A DNA stretch of 64,000 nucleotides from Roseimaritima sediminicola (GTDB lineage Bacteria > Planctomycetota > Planctomycetia > Pirellulales > Pirellulaceae): NCBI RefSeq assembly GCF_009618275.1, contig NZ_WIAD01000016.1, forward strand, positions 41,189 through 105,188, in the 5' to 3' direction. Each line of letters starts with the position of its first letter. Positions within the stretch are counted from its first letter, which is position 1. The notes below the pieces were generated by a model. The model was given only the letters and a program-made list of their open reading frames with translations, was not told the DNA's origin and searched no databases. Position numbers and translations under genes: made by a program. Positions 52,507-62,818 of the stretch are shown here, piece by piece.

Positions 52507-54084
52507 ATGTCGATTCTGCCGGCTTCTGTTGTAACGCCCGAGCCTCGCCCCGGTTCGGTTCTGTTTGCTCGCCTTTCCTCCTCGTTGGCCGGTTGTCTGA
52601 TCGCCGCGCTACTCGGGGCCGCGGTGTTCACGCCCGCAGCTAATGCTGCTGATACGCCGCCCAACATCGTTCTGATCTATGCGGATGACCTGGGCTACGG
52701 CGATGTCTCCTGTAACGGCGCTACGGAACTCGCCACGCCGAACATCGACCGGATCGCTAAGGCGGGAGTGCGGTTTACCGATGCCCATTGTTCGGCCGCC
52801 ACGTGTACGCCTTCGCGATTTGCCCTGCTGACCGGGCAATACGCTTTTCGTCAAAAGGGCACCGGCATCCTCCGCGGCAACGCCAATTTGATCATCACGC
52901 CCGGCAGCGTGACCCTGCCCTCGCTGCTGCAAGAAGCCGGATATACGACCGCCGTGGTCGGCAAGTGGCATTTGGGGCTGGGAGAAGGCAAGGTCGACTG
53001 GAACCAAGTCGTCCAGCCTGGTCCCAACCAGATCGGTTTCGACTATCACTTCCTGATCCCGGCCACCGGCGACCGTGTGCCCTGCGTGTACCTGGAACAA
53101 GGGCGAGTCGTGGACCTGGATCCGGCCGACCCGATTCAGGTCAGCTACGGCGAGCGGATCGATCCCAGCCCGTCCGGTGCCGAGGCCCGGGAGACGCTGA
53201 AACAGGATTGGTCCCACGGCCACAACCAAACGATCGTCAACGGCATCTCGCGGATCGGCTGGATGACCGGCGGCCAAGCGGCGCGCTGGGTCGATGAAGA
53301 CATGGCCGACGTGATCACGCACAAGGCGGTCGAGTTCATCGACGACCACAAAGAAGAACCGTTCTTCCTGTTCTTTTCCACCCACGATATCCACGTCCCA
53401 CGCGTGCCGCATTCGCGTTTTGCCGGCAAGTCGGGGATGGGACCGCGAGGCGACGCGATCGTGCAGCTGGACTGGTGCGTCGGCCAGGTGCTCGATCGAC
53501 TGCAGCAGCTGGACCTGGATGACAACACGCTGGTGATTTTTTCCAGCGACAACGGTCCGGTGCTGGACGATGGCTACGAGGATTTCGCCAACGAAAAACT
53601 GGGGGATCACCAACCCAGCGGCGATCTGCGAGCCGGCAAGTACTCTGCGTTCGAAGGCGGCACCCGCGTTCCCATGGTCCTGCAGTGGCCCGCCAAGGTG
53701 CCCGCCGGACAGGTCAGCGACGCCCTGTTCGGTCAAGTCGACCTGGCCGCCACGCTGGCGGCCCTGGCCGGGGTGAAAGTTCCCGACGGAGCTTGCGGCG
53801 ACAGCCGTAACGAACTGGATACGCTGCTGGGCGAGGACGCGACCGGACGCCCGCACCTGGTCCACGAAGCCGGCGCGTTGTCGCTGCGGATGGGCAAATG
53901 GAAATTCGTGCCCCCGCAACGCACCCGAGACCATCTGGGACCGTGGCAACGGATCTCGATCGATCCTCCGGGCGCCCTGTACGACACCGAGGCCGACCGC
54001 GGCGAGCAGAACAACCTGGCCGCCGAGCATCCCGAGCAGCTGGAAAAGATGCGCGATCTCCTGCAGCAGCTCCGCCGAAAGTAG
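52507..54084 (+). CDS. exported sulfatase (formylglycine-type)
   Basis: The protein has 525 residues from ATG 52507. The signal peptide ends near NAADT (residue 48). Sulfatases hydrolyse sulfate esters, here probably of algal polysaccharides. The catalytic cysteine C100 lies in CTPSR (100-104), the motif that is converted to formylglycine. Metal ligands are DD at 60-61 (IYADDLGYGD), with GKWHLG and SSDNGPVLDDG later. The C-terminal subdomain has the usual NNLAAEHPEQLEKM end. It stands alone; planctomycete genomes carry many such genes. A maturation enzyme is not in the window. Confidence 0.95.
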   Translation: MSILPASVVTPEPRPGSVLFARLSSSLAGCLIAALLGAAVFTPAANAADTPPNIVLIYADDLGYGDVSCNGATELATPNIDRIAKAGVRFTDAHCSAATCTPSRFALLTGQYAFRQKGTGILRGNANLIITPGSVTLPSLLQEAGYTTAVVGKWHLGLGEGKVDWNQVVQPGPNQIGFDYHFLIPATGDRVPCVYLEQGRVVDLDPADPIQVSYGERIDPSPSGAEARETLKQDWSHGHNQTIVNGISRIGWMTGGQAARWVDEDMADVITHKAVEFIDDHKEEPFFLFFSTHDIHVPRVPHSRFAGKSGMGPRGDAIVQLDWCVGQVLDRLQQLDLDDNTLVIFSSDNGPVLDDGYEDFANEKLGDHQPSGDLRAGKYSAFEGGTRVPMVLQWPAKVPAGQVSDALFGQVDLAATLAALAGVKVPDGACGDSRNELDTLLGEDATGRPHLVHEAGALSLRMGKWKFVPPQRTRDHLGPWQRISIDPPGALYDTEADRGEQNNLAAEHPEQLEKMRDLLQQLRRK

Positions 54085-54129
54085 AGAGTTGCCTTTCGCT
54101 CCGCCGAAAGTAGCCGAGGAATACAGCAG

Positions 54130-54154
54130 CTACTTTCGCGGAGCGAAAGGCGAC
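54130..54154. repeat. CTACTTTCGCGGAGCGAAAG hairpin
   Basis: This is an exact match to 20390-20414, including the following GCGAC. An inverted partial copy (CCTTTCGCTCCGCCGAAAG) lies at about 54092-54110. Both are in the gap between the sulfatase (plus) and transaldolase (minus) 3' ends. Confidence 0.8.
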
Positions 54155-54173
54155 ACTGCGAAAGGCGACGCGA

Positions 54174-55229
54174 TTACTTCGTGGTCAGCGCCGCTCGTTT
54201 CTCGGCGATGATCTTCAGCAGAGCCCGCTGCGGCTTGACGAATTTCGCGACGCCCTCGGCCATCAACTGGTCGTACAACGGTTTCTCTTCCACTTTCTGA
54301 TCGATCTCCTTTTGGACCGCTTCGTCGGGCAACTGATCGACGGTACGCGTGAACGTGAGGTCGTTCTCGGCGATCGCTTCGTTGGTCTCCGGTGGGTTGG
54401 TCTGGATGTCGCTGCCGGCCAAGGCCTGCACGTACCGCCACGGTTTGTCGCCTTCGGTTTTGACGCCCGTACTGGCAAAGATCATTTCCTGCTCTAAGGT
54501 CGTCGGCAGGTCGCGCCAGAACGCTTGGTTTTCGGCCCACGCCCGTTTGGCGTTCAGGATGCCCACCTGGCCCTGAGCCGCATCGGACAACTCGGGGACT
54601 TCGCTGGCGGTGTAGACGTCGATGCGCGAGATAAAGATGCTGTAGACGCTCTTAAAGCCTTCCAGGTTGCTGCGCTGTTGGGCACCTTTCCAGACCGCGT
54701 CGCGAGCATCGCGGTACTGCTGGAGCGTAAAGATCAGGGTCACGTTCAGGGTCACGCCCGCGGCGGCCAAGGGTTCCAGTGCGGCCAGGCCGGCGGGCGT
54801 GGCGGGAACCTTGATCATGCGGTTCTGGTGCCCCTCGGACCATTGTTTGCCCAGTTCCACATAACGTTCGGTGCGGTCGGCATCCGAAAACGATTCTTCG
54901 GGGTCTTCCAGCAGCGGATCCAGTTCGAAGCTGACCCAGCCGGCATTGCCCTTGGTGGACTGCCAGATCGGAAGGAATTTGTCCTGGGCTTCGCGAACCA
55001 GTTTATCGGTCAATTTCCAGGCGATCGCTGCGTCGTCGTGGCCCGCGTCCAACAGCGACTCGATCTCCGAATCCAAGCCTCCTTCCTGGACGATGCCCGC
55101 GATGATGGCCGGATTCGACGTCGCGCCGACGGCGCCCCACTGAAGGTTCTTGTCGACCTCCTCGGGAGCGACGCTATCAAGATAAAGTTTCGTCCCGGTT
55201 TCGACCAACGATTGCAACGACTTACTCAT
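54174..55229 (-). CDS. tal: transaldolase
   Basis: The protein has 351 residues from ATG 55229. Transaldolase exchanges three-carbon units between sugar phosphates in the non-oxidative pentose phosphate pathway. The Schiff-base lysine is K140 in [19 protein letters not shown]. Other marks are [48 protein letters not shown] and [15 protein letters not shown]. The N-terminus [18 protein letters not shown] fits the class without a long extension. It stands alone but works in the same pathway as gnd at 39188. Confidence 0.95.
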   Translation of the reverse strand: MSKSLQSLVETGTKLYLDSVAPEEVDKNLQWGAVGATSNPAIIAGIVQEGGLDSEIESLLDAGHDDAAIAWKLTDKLVREAQDKFLPIWQSTKGNAGWVSFELDPLLEDPEESFSDADRTERYVELGKQWSEGHQNRMIKVPATPAGLAALEPLAAAGVTLNVTLIFTLQQYRDARDAVWKGAQQRSNLEGFKSVYSIFISRIDVYTASEVPELSDAAQGQVGILNAKRAWAENQAFWRDLPTTLEQEMIFASTGVKTEGDKPWRYVQALAGSDIQTNPPETNEAIAENDLTFTRTVDQLPDEAVQKEIDQKVEEKPLYDQLMAEGVAKFVKPQRALLKIIAEKRAALTTK

Positions 55230-55571
55230 GCCTGACTCCTGTCTAGTTCGAAGCTCCCGCGGTCCGGAACCAATTCAAGACCCGACCGCCTGCTCTCACT
55301 ATACCGAATCGGCCGCTCCCTTGGTGCTCCATCAAACAAGCGGCAACGAGCGGGCAGGAGTCTTTTCGCCGCCGAGCCGCACGAACGAAAGAGCGACGGT
55401 TCGGGGGTTGTCCCGTAGCCGGGCCGATCGAGACCAAAAATGTTTTTTGTTTTTCGGTTGTCGCGTTCGGGTGTAGCTCTAGGGTGCTAGAGAAGAGCAA
55501 ACGCAGTGGCCACTACGAAGCTTCTTTCGCTTACCAAACCGACCACATTTACTCCGAACTGGACTAGTACC
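55230..55571. other. divergent intergenic region, no gene seen
   Basis: This 342-base gap separates transaldolase (minus) and the fasciclin gene (plus) and should hold both promoters. A TGTTTTTTGTTTTTCGG tract at about 55440-55456 stands out from the GC-rich surroundings, but I cannot assign promoter boxes. An alternative fasciclin start at 55506 would use the last 66 bases. Confidence 0.4.
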
Positions 55572-56561
55572 ATGAAATGGACAATCTGCCACCTCGCGTT
55601 GGCCGCCGTGGCCTTTGCCTTCACCGCGAATCCTGTGACCGTGAAAGCAGCCGACAAAGACATCGTCGATACGGCCGTCGAAGCCGGCTCGTTCAACACG
55701 TTGGCCGCCGCGCTACAAGCCGCCGGGCTGGTCGATACGCTCAAGGGCGAAGGACCGTTCACGGTGTTCGCCCCCACGGACGAAGCCTTTGCTCAACTGC
55801 CCGATGGCACCGTCGAGTCGTTGTTGAAACCCGAAAATAAATCGAAGTTGGTGGGCATCCTGACCTATCACGTCGTCGCCGGTGAGGTGCCTTCCGGCCA
55901 GGTCGTCAAGATGAAGACCGCCTCGACAGTCAACGGACAGCGCGTCGACATCGACGCCAACGATGGCAGCGTGTCGATCGATGGAGCCAAAGTGGTCAAG
56001 GCCGACATCCAGTGCTCTAACGGCGTCATCCACGTTGTCGACAGTGTGCTGATGCCCAGCCAGGACAGCATTGTCGCAACGGCCAAGGACGCCGGAGCGT
56101 TTAACACCCTGCTGGCCGCCGCCAAAGCCGCGGGACTGGCCGAAGCGTTGGCGGGCAAGGGCCCCTATACCGTGTTTGCTCCGACCGACGACGCTTTTGC
56201 CAAATTGCCCGAGGGAACTGTCCAGCAGTTGCTGAAACCAGAGAACCGCCAACAGTTGGCCGCGATCCTGAAATATCACGTCGTCTCGGGCCGCGTGTAC
56301 AGCGACCAGGCGTTGAAGGCTGGTGAAGCGGACACGCTAGAGGGACCAGCCGTGCAGATCCAGTCGACGAATGGAAAAGCGATGGTCAACGATGCCCAGC
56401 TGCTGAAGACGGACCTCGACGCGTCCAATGGAGTGATCCACGTGATCGATTCGGTGCTGATGCCGCCCAAAGCGGAAAAGACTGGTGCCGTTGGCCAGCA
56501 CGCCCCGGTCATCTATGTCGGAATCCAGCAGCCCTCGGCTCGCTGTCCGTTGTCCAAATAA
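55572..56561 (+). CDS. secreted protein with two fasciclin (FAS1) domains
   Basis: The protein has 329 residues from ATG 55572, where a signal peptide begins ([20 protein letters not shown], cleavage near VKAAD). Two FAS1 domains follow at about residues 28-160 and 165-300. Each has the H1 box-like [19 protein letters not shown] or [19 protein letters not shown], the [16 protein letters not shown] segment and the H2 box [13 protein letters not shown] or [13 protein letters not shown]. The domains are clear duplicates. FAS1 proteins mediate cell adhesion or surface contacts. It ends in a strong terminator hairpin. Confidence 0.95.
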   Translation: MKWTICHLALAAVAFAFTANPVTVKAADKDIVDTAVEAGSFNTLAAALQAAGLVDTLKGEGPFTVFAPTDEAFAQLPDGTVESLLKPENKSKLVGILTYHVVAGEVPSGQVVKMKTASTVNGQRVDIDANDGSVSIDGAKVVKADIQCSNGVIHVVDSVLMPSQDSIVATAKDAGAFNTLLAAAKAAGLAEALAGKGPYTVFAPTDDAFAKLPEGTVQQLLKPENRQQLAAILKYHVVSGRVYSDQALKAGEADTLEGPAVQIQSTNGKAMVNDAQLLKTDLDASNGVIHVIDSVLMPPKAEKTGAVGQHAPVIYVGIQQPSARCPLSK

Positions 56562-56597
56562 CAGCGGCCGCCGAGCGAAACGCCGCCAGCCCATCGA

Positions 56598-56630
56598 CCT
56601 GTACGTCCTCCGCGACGTGCAGGTTTTTTT
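56598..56630 (+). terminator. rho-independent terminator
   Basis: CCTGTACGTC (56598-56607) pairs with GACGTGCAGG (56614-56623) with one T-G pair, followed by TTTTTTT (56624-56630). It lies 36 bases after the fasciclin stop codon. Confidence 0.85.
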
Positions 56631-56884
56631 GTTGCCCGCGATGAAGCGACGCGCGAAGGTGCGCGGCGTCGGCTGACGGGTTTACCGCCGCCACAAACGT
56701 TCCCTGGCCAATCGCCTCCTGAGCCGTAGACGCTAGCCTCGGGTCTCATCCCGAGCGATTCGGTCGCGGCATGAACCGTTCCAACAACCGAGGACTCGCC
56801 CCCCCACGATCACGACGTCATCCATGGCGGCATACCATTCTCAAGCGGCCGAGCTGGCCAGTAATTGGATCGAAGCGGCGAGAA

Positions 56885-56930
56885 GGGCCAAAGTCTGGCG
56901 ACTTCCGTTACGGCCAGACCCTAAGATTAA
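56885..56930. repeat. partial CTGGCGA hairpin repeat
   Basis: GGCCAAAGTCTGGCGACTTC and the following GTTACGGCCAGACC match one arm of the family at 15638-15717. The copy lies between the fasciclin (plus) and CPBP protease (minus) 3' ends, just before the protease stop. The rest of the gap from 56631 has no gene that I can support. Confidence 0.6.
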
Positions 56931-56943
56931 ATCTTGCCGGAGC

Positions 56944-58164
56944 CTAGCTGGCGAAGATCGTCATGAGGGTGCTGATGCTGTTCAGGACGAAGTGCACGGT
57001 GATGCTGGGCCACAGCCGGCCGGTAACGCGGTAGAGGTAGCCGAGGCCGAGGGCCAGAAAGAACAGCACCACCGGAGCCGCTCCCTGCCCGAAGTGCGCA
57101 AGCGCAAAGATCAGGCTCGAGGCGATCACCGGCCACCACGGCCACTGCTGCACCTGATCGCCTGAGACCAGCCGCGCGGGATCGTCCGCTGCGTCTGATT
57201 CGCCCGGCGACCGGTAAGGCGAATCGGCCGTGTAGTCGGTTGGCTGGGCGTCGTCGGTCACGCTCCTTGACGCAGCCGCGTTTCCTCGCGAGCCGGCCAG
57301 GCGTTGGAACCAACCCTGCAGCAGCCCGCGAAAGAAAAACTCTTCGGCCACCGGAGCCACAATCATGGAGGTGAAAGCCATCGATACGAGGACCCACGCC
57401 GGAGGCGCTTCGGTCAGCAGTTCCAGGACCTTGTGTTCATAGGGAACCCAGTGGGTCAGCGCCGCCTGCATCGCGAACACCGGCGGCAGCAGCATGCAGG
57501 ACGCCACCAATCCGATCGCGATGTCGCGTGCTCGAGGGATCAATCCAAACCGCCGCAGGATCAAGCGGTCGGACACGCCCAACATCGTCAGGACCACGGC
57601 GATCGTGAGCAAGCGAGCCATGCCATCGGCGGCGATCAGGGCCCCGGTTCGCTCGCGAGCTTGCCGCAGTTTGGTCGCATCGGCGGCGTTGTCTACGGCC
57701 GTGTTGTCTTCGGCCGTGTTGTCTTTGGCCGCCTTGTCATCGGCCGCCTTGTCATCGGCCGCGTTGTCATCGGCCGCCTTGTCTTCGGCTTCAGGCTGCG
57801 CCGCAGCGTCCATGTCGGCCGACTCCGGATCCTTCTGCCGAACCGTGGGAGCGAGCTCGCCGGGCTCGCCTAACTCACCCGGGGTGCCGCTGACCACCGC
57901 GGCCACGTCCGACGCCGACTCTTCAGGACTGAGATGAAAACCGGCTCGCAGCAGGGCCATCCCGGCCAAGCCGGTAAACAGGATGTAGACGCCCAGGCAC
58001 AACAGGAACTCAGCGAAGCCCCAGGTCGATACCAGGCGGGGCTCAGGCGGATAGGCCGGCAACCGTCGCAGCCAGCGTCGAATGGTAATCGTCCACGCGA
58101 CCAACCCGCCCGCGCACAGGCTGAGCAGGAGTACGAAGATCATCTTGATCCCGATATCGGTCAT
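56944..58164 (-). CDS. CPBP family intramembrane metalloprotease
   Basis: The protein has 406 residues from ATG 58164. CPBP (Abi/Rce1-like) proteases have a conserved membrane core; here APVAEEFFFRGLLQGWFQRL carries the EExxxR motif, FALAHFGQGAAPVVLFFLAL the FxxxH motif, and VHFVLNSISTLM the final H/N site. An N-terminal membrane anchor and a long low-complexity linker come first, with DDKAADD and DNTAED units (residues about 128-163); the coding DNA is a short tandem repeat at about 57690-57790. These proteins often act in protein processing or as immunity proteins. It is the third gene of an operon with pgsA and rimO. Confidence 0.9.
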   Translation of the reverse strand: MTDIGIKMIFVLLLSLCAGGLVAWTITIRRWLRRLPAYPPEPRLVSTWGFAEFLLCLGVYILFTGLAGMALLRAGFHLSPEESASDVAAVVSGTPGELGEPGELAPTVRQKDPESADMDAAAQPEAEDKAADDNAADDKAADDKAAKDNTAEDNTAVDNAADATKLRQARERTGALIAADGMARLLTIAVVLTMLGVSDRLILRRFGLIPRARDIAIGLVASCMLLPPVFAMQAALTHWVPYEHKVLELLTEAPPAWVLVSMAFTSMIVAPVAEEFFFRGLLQGWFQRLAGSRGNAAASRSVTDDAQPTDYTADSPYRSPGESDAADDPARLVSGDQVQQWPWWPVIASSLIFALAHFGQGAAPVVLFFLALGLGYLYRVTGRLWPSITVHFVLNSISTLMTIFAS

Positions 58165-58173
58165 GGGCCGTCG

Positions 58174-58785
58174 CTACGCCGCTTCGTCGGAATTGAGAAT
58201 ACGAGCGGCTCCAACCACGTAATCGAATCCGGAGTACACGGTCAGCAGCACCGCTCCCCAAACCGATCCAAAGCGCAGCCAGGACAGCCACTGCGGCGGC
58301 GGGTCTTGTCGCAGGCACAGCAGTACCGCACCGACGGCAACGCACTGCAGCACCATCTTCCATTTTCCCAGCTGACTGGCCGAAAAATCGCCTCCGGCGC
58401 CTTCGATCAAGCCGCGCAGGCTGGTCACCAACAATTCCCGAGCGACGACGATGATCGCCATCCAGGCGGCGATCCCCGAACCGCCGATCTCCACCAAGGC
58501 GATGAACGCGCCGCAGATGATGATTTTGTCGACGAAGGGGTCGAAGATGCGTCCCAGTTTCGTGACTTGTCCGTACCGCCGAGCGTAGAAACCGTCGATC
58601 CAGTCGGTCGAGGCGGCGACGACGAAGGCGATGAATGCCCAGCCGTACCAGTGGTTGGCGATCAACGCCATCACCCCCACGGCCAGGACCAGACGAATCG
58701 TGGTCAGCAGGTTCGGGACGTTCCACGGCGAAGCCGCTGCGGTTGTGGGTACCGTAGTCATGGGTTCGTTAATCTCTCGATCCAT
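58174..58785 (-). CDS. pgsA: CDP-diacylglycerol-glycerol-3-phosphate phosphatidyltransferase
   Basis: The protein has 203 residues from ATG 58785; a Met at residue 9 is an alternative. PgsA makes phosphatidylglycerol phosphate in the inner membrane. The CDP-alcohol phosphotransferase motif DWIDGFYARRYGQVTKLGRI, continuing FDPFVDK, has the D61, D64, G65, A68, R69, G79, D82 and D86 pattern. Four to six helices surround it. It starts 9 bases after the rimO stop and ends 9 bases before the CPBP gene start, so the three form a tight operon. Confidence 0.94.
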   Translation of the reverse strand: MDREINEPMTTVPTTAAASPWNVPNLLTTIRLVLAVGVMALIANHWYGWAFIAFVVAASTDWIDGFYARRYGQVTKLGRIFDPFVDKIIICGAFIALVEIGGSGIAAWMAIIVVARELLVTSLRGLIEGAGGDFSASQLGKWKMVLQCVAVGAVLLCLRQDPPPQWLSWLRFGSVWGAVLLTVYSGFDYVVGAARILNSDEAA

Positions 58786-58794
58786 CCGTTTTAC

Positions 58795-60216
58795 TTACCT
58801 CGCAGGGCCAACCGGAACCGCAACCAAGTCGTATCCCTGGGACGCGACGATCTCGCAGGGCACCATCCGGCCGGCCGACAGAGGATGCTGGGGATCTTCG
58901 GTGACATACACCAGGCCATCGATGTCCGGCGCGTCGCTGTAGGTGCGGCCCAGCCACACCCCTTCCTGGTCGGGTAGGACACTGTCGATCAACACGTCTT
59001 CGCAGGTGCCGACGCGGCGCTCGTTCCACTGGAAGGCGATCGGTTGCTGGATGGCCATCAATTGCTCGCGGCGCTGCTCGGCGACCGCGGCGGGAACGCG
59101 GCCGGGCAGTTTGGCCGCCGGCGTATCCTCTTCGATCGAGTAGGTGAAGACGCCCAGGTGTTCGAATTGCTGTTCTTCGACGAACTCGGCCAGTTGGGCA
59201 AAGTCTTCGTCGGTTTCGCCGGGAAAGCCGGTGATGAACGTGGTCCGCAGCACCAGGCGATCGATCTTGGCACGCAGGCGTCCGAGGATTTCACGCATCG
59301 AGTCGCGATTGACGCGTCGCGCCATCCGCCGCAGCATGATGTCGCTGCCATGTTGCAAGGGGATGTCGATGTAGGGAACGATCCGCTGGCTGTTGGCGAT
59401 CGTGTCCAGCAGGGCGTCGTCGATGTACATCGGATAGAAGTACATCAGGCGGATCCACTCCAACCCTTCGATTGTGTCCAGTTGTTCGAGCAACTCGCGC
59501 AGCCGCGGTTCGCCGTACAGGTCCATGCCGTAGTAGGTGGTGTCCTGGGCGACGACGACCATTTCCCGAACGCCCGACTTGGCCAACTGGCGAGCTTCCT
59601 GCACGATCTTTTCGATCGGCTTGCTGGCGTGTTTGCCGCGCATCTTGGGGATCGCACAAAAGGTGCACAGTCGATCGCAGCCTTCGGAGATCTTCAGATA
59701 TGCAAAGTGCTGGGGCGTGACGGCCACGCGGTGGGTATCGGGCAGGGCTCGCACCGGCGCGGGGCGAAACAGCGTGCGCTGCTCGCTCAAGCCGCCCGAG
59801 AGCCGATCGGCGACCTGGACGATCTCGTCGCGGCCGAAAACCCCGACCAGGGCATCGATCTCGGGCCGAGCCGACAACAGATCTTCCCGCTGGCGTTCGG
59901 CCAGGCATCCGGTCACGATCACGCCGCGGATCTTGCCTTCGCGTTTCAACTGCAGCATTTCGTCGATCGCACCCAGCGATTCCTGGCGGGCCGAATCGAT
60001 GAAACCACAGGTGTTGATCACGACGAAATCCGCATCGTCGGTCTCGCCCGTCATCCGGTAACCATCCTGGTCCAGGCGTCCGAGCATCTGTTCGGTGTCG
60101 ACCAGGTTTTTCGGACATCCCAAGCTGATGACTGCGTAATTTCCGCGACCTCCGGGACCCGTTTCGGTCGAGGCGGCGGCGGGAGCGGGGGAATCCGTAA
60201 CAATCGGTAACTGCAT
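58795..60216 (-). CDS. rimO: ribosomal protein S12 methylthiotransferase
   Basis: The protein has 473 residues from ATG 60216; an upstream start at 60258 is less likely. RimO is a radical SAM enzyme that adds a methylthio group to an aspartate of ribosomal protein S12. The N-terminal UPF0004 domain has [37 protein letters not shown] and GCLAERQ, whose cysteines bind the first iron-sulfur cluster. The radical SAM motif is [17 protein letters not shown]-terminal TRAM domain ends the chain. It heads the operon rimO-pgsA-CPBP. Confidence 0.95.
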   Translation of the reverse strand: MQLPIVTDSPAPAAASTETGPGGRGNYAVISLGCPKNLVDTEQMLGRLDQDGYRMTGETDDADFVVINTCGFIDSARQESLGAIDEMLQLKREGKIRGVIVTGCLAERQREDLLSARPEIDALVGVFGRDEIVQVADRLSGGLSEQRTLFRPAPVRALPDTHRVAVTPQHFAYLKISEGCDRLCTFCAIPKMRGKHASKPIEKIVQEARQLAKSGVREMVVVAQDTTYYGMDLYGEPRLRELLEQLDTIEGLEWIRLMYFYPMYIDDALLDTIANSQRIVPYIDIPLQHGSDIMLRRMARRVNRDSMREILGRLRAKIDRLVLRTTFITGFPGETDEDFAQLAEFVEEQQFEHLGVFTYSIEEDTPAAKLPGRVPAAVAEQRREQLMAIQQPIAFQWNERRVGTCEDVLIDSVLPDQEGVWLGRTYSDAPDIDGLVYVTEDPQHPLSAGRMVPCEIVASQGYDLVAVPVGPAR

Positions 60217-60633
60217 CGGGAGGCAAAGCCTGGAAAAACGAACGAAACCGGAGATCATCGGGAGCGCACTGTTGATAGGTCGCTGTCTTTAAAGGTAACC
60301 GAGAGCCCGCAATACCACTAGGCTTTGTTTTTCGGTGTCTCAGCCGTTTTGGCGTTCGCCACGGTTCAGCACGTCGCAAACCGGGTTTCGGCATTACTCT
60401 CCCTCTGGGAGAGTCGGGCTCTCAGGCCCGGAGAGGGTTTTCTGGGGGGCCTCCCCAGCTCTGAGAGCCCCCACGGAGCAGGGCAGTGCGCGGCATTCCG
60501 CCGCAGACCCACTTTTCGCTAGGATAGAGCCTCCGATCGAGCAGCAAGGGGCCGCGGACGTGGCCCGGTGTGCGCTGCCGCGAGACCCGTGTCCGCCTTC
60601 TCTGAACTCCGTAAAAACGCATCTCGACGTTCT
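60217..60633. other. divergent intergenic region with a repeat
   Basis: The 417 bases between rimO (minus) and ligA (plus) hold the inverted 73-bp element (60368-60437) and a CCTCCCCAGCTCTGAGAGCC segment next to it. No gene is seen. The promoters of both genes should be here. The repeat is the only member of the 3'-end hairpin families that lies between divergent genes. Confidence 0.5.
60368..60437. repeat. 73-bp dispersed element, inverted copy
   Basis: Read on the minus strand it is CCCTCTCCGGGCCTGAGAGC, ACTCTCCC-aga-GGGAGAGT, AATGCCGAAA and TTGCGACGTGCT, matching 8844-8916 and 35234-35306. The order of parts is the same, so the element is a unit and not just a hairpin. Confidence 0.85.
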
Positions 60634-62643
60634 ATGGCAAGTACTTCCCCGGCCCAACGGGCCGAAGCGTTGCGGCACCAGATCCGCCATCACGACCGGC
60701 TGTACTACGTCGAAGCCCGCCCGGAAATCAGCGACCGGCAGTACGACGCCCTGCTGGACGAGCTGAAGCAGCTGGAGGCCGCTCATCCGGAGCTGGTGAC
60801 GGCCGATAGTCCCACCCGGCGGCTCGGCGACGCCCCGGTGCCCCACCTGGACCAGGTGCCGCATCGCTTGCCGATGCTGTCGATCGACAATACCTACAGC
60901 CTGGATGAACTGGCCGCCTACTTCGAACGCACGACGAAATCGCTCGACGGTGAAGCGATCCAGTGGGTGATGGAATACAAGATCGACGGCGTGGCCGCTT
61001 CGCTGATCTACGAAGACGGCCACCTGGTGCGGGCGGTCACCCGCGGCAATGGCAAAGTCGGCGACGACATCACTCACAATCTTCGCACCGTCGGCGGGGT
61101 GCCGCTGCGGCTGCACGGCGAGCGGATGCCGGCCGTGCTGGAGGTGCGGGGCGAGGTCTACATGACCAATGCGGACCTGGTGGAGTTGAATCTAAAGCAA
61201 GCCGCCGCCGGTTTGCCCGCCTACAAAAACACCCGAAACGTGACCGCCGGGACCATCCGTCTGCTGGATTCGCGGATCGCGGCCCAGCGACGACTGCGGT
61301 TCTTTTGTCATGGCGTGGGCTACGTCGAAGGTTTGCAGGCCACCGACCACATGACGTTCCTCGAAGAGATCGGCCATTGGGGGCTGCCGCCGACGCCCAA
61401 CGTGCGGCTGTTCGCTTCGACTTCCGACGCCCTGGCCGCTGCGGAAGCTCTCGAGGAGCAGATGCCGAACCTGGACTTTGAGGTCGACGGGATCGTCTTT
61501 AAGGTCAACGACTTTGCCCAACGCCAGCGGCTGGGTACGACGTCCAAAAGCCCTCGCTGGTTGATCGCATACAAACGCGAGCGATACGAAGCGACCACGG
61601 TGCTCGAACAGATCGAGGTACAGGTGGGCAAATCCGGCGCGGTCACGCCGGTCGCGCACCTCCAGCCGGTCGACATCGCCGACACAACCGTCAGCCGTGC
61701 TTCGCTGCACAACGCCGACGAGATCGAGCGCTTGGATGTTCGCGAGGGCGATACGGTCGTGGTCGAAAAAGCCGGCAAGATCATTCCCAAGGTGGTTCGG
61801 GTGGAGAAACACCTGCGCACCGAACCACTGGCCGCTTTCGAGTACCCGACGGAGTGCCCCGAGTGCGGCAGCCGCCTGGAACGCGACCCCGGTGGCGTGA
61901 CCATCCGCTGTGTCAATCCAGCCTGCCCGGCACAGCTCCGCCAGCGTTTGGCGTTCTATGCCAGCCGCACCGGGATGGACATCGACGGACTGGGCGAAAA
62001 ACTGATCGATCAGTTGGTCGACAAAGGGCTGGTCAGCAACTACCACGATCTGTACGGACTAACCCGTGCAGACTTCATCGAACACCTCGACAAAGTCAAA
62101 ACGCGCAAAGCCAACAATCTGGTCGAAGCGATCGCGGCGACCAGGGACCGCGGACTGGCTCGCGTCCTGACCGCCGTCGCGATCCGTCATGTCGGCCCTC
62201 GGGCCGCCGCTCGGCTGACCCAAACATTCCCCACCCTGGATCGACTTCGCGGTGCCACCGAGGAGCAATTGGCGGAAATCGACGAAGTCGGACCGGTGAT
62301 CGCCAAGAGCGTCCGCGACTATCTGGACAGCGACCACGGCCGCGCGACGCTCGATGCGCTGGCCGCGGCCGGTGTGGACATGACCGAACCGCAAGTCGAG
62401 ACCGAGTCGCTGCCGCTGCAAGGCATGACGTTCGTCGTCACCGGAACGCTCCAGCGTTACAAACGCGACGAGATCGAACAGCGGATCGAAGCGTTGGGCG
62501 GCCGAGCCAGCAGCAGTGTGAGCGGCAAGACCAGTTACCTGATCGCCGGCGAAAAAGCCGGCAGCAAGAAAACCAAAGCAGAAAAATTAAACGTCCCGAT
62601 CATCGACGAAGACGCCTTCGATCGGTTGTGCGAATCGACGTAG
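60634..62643 (+). CDS. ligA: NAD-dependent DNA ligase LigA
   Basis: The protein has 669 residues from ATG 60634; the frame extends upstream to 60568 but the family N-terminus starts here. LigA seals nicks in DNA using NAD+. The adenylation lysine is K116 in MEYKIDGVA (KxDG). The NAD-binding Ia domain begins RHQIRHHDRLYYVEARPEIS. The zinc finger is CPECGSRLERDPGGVTIRCV with NPACPAQ. Helix-hairpin-helix units and a C-terminal BRCT domain (GMTFVVTGTLQRYKRDEIEQ) complete the standard order. It stands alone and ends at a repeat-rich region. Confidence 0.97.
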   Translation: MASTSPAQRAEALRHQIRHHDRLYYVEARPEISDRQYDALLDELKQLEAAHPELVTADSPTRRLGDAPVPHLDQVPHRLPMLSIDNTYSLDELAAYFERTTKSLDGEAIQWVMEYKIDGVAASLIYEDGHLVRAVTRGNGKVGDDITHNLRTVGGVPLRLHGERMPAVLEVRGEVYMTNADLVELNLKQAAAGLPAYKNTRNVTAGTIRLLDSRIAAQRRLRFFCHGVGYVEGLQATDHMTFLEEIGHWGLPPTPNVRLFASTSDALAAAEALEEQMPNLDFEVDGIVFKVNDFAQRQRLGTTSKSPRWLIAYKRERYEATTVLEQIEVQVGKSGAVTPVAHLQPVDIADTTVSRASLHNADEIERLDVREGDTVVVEKAGKIIPKVVRVEKHLRTEPLAAFEYPTECPECGSRLERDPGGVTIRCVNPACPAQLRQRLAFYASRTGMDIDGLGEKLIDQLVDKGLVSNYHDLYGLTRADFIEHLDKVKTRKANNLVEAIAATRDRGLARVLTAVAIRHVGPRAAARLTQTFPTLDRLRGATEEQLAEIDEVGPVIAKSVRDYLDSDHGRATLDALAAAGVDMTEPQVETESLPLQGMTFVVTGTLQRYKRDEIEQRIEALGGRASSSVSGKTSYLIAGEKAGSKKTKAEKLNVPIIDEDAFDRLCEST

Positions 62644-62680
62644 CGGACGTCGTAGCTGAACTCGCCAGAGTTTGGTTGGT

Positions 62681-62799
62681 GGCGAGTGGCGAGTGGCGAG
62701 TGGCGAGTGGCGAGTGGCGAGTGGCGAGTAGCGAGTAGCGAGTAGCGAGTAGCGAGTAGCGAGTAGCGAGTAGCGAGTAGCGAGTAGCGAGTAGCGAGT
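62681..62799. repeat. heptamer tandem array, 17 units
   Basis: Seven GGCGAGT units (62681-62729) are followed by ten AGCGAGT units (62730-62799) without a break. The switch from one variant to the other is sharp. It lies between ligA and the inverted-repeat elements. Frames through it read LLATRYS or SPLATRH on the minus strand and do not code for a gene. A half GTAGCTGAACTCGCCAGAGT repeat lies just before it at 62652-62671. Confidence 0.95.
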
Positions 62800-62818
62800 T
62801 TGAATCGTGCTCGTGCTC

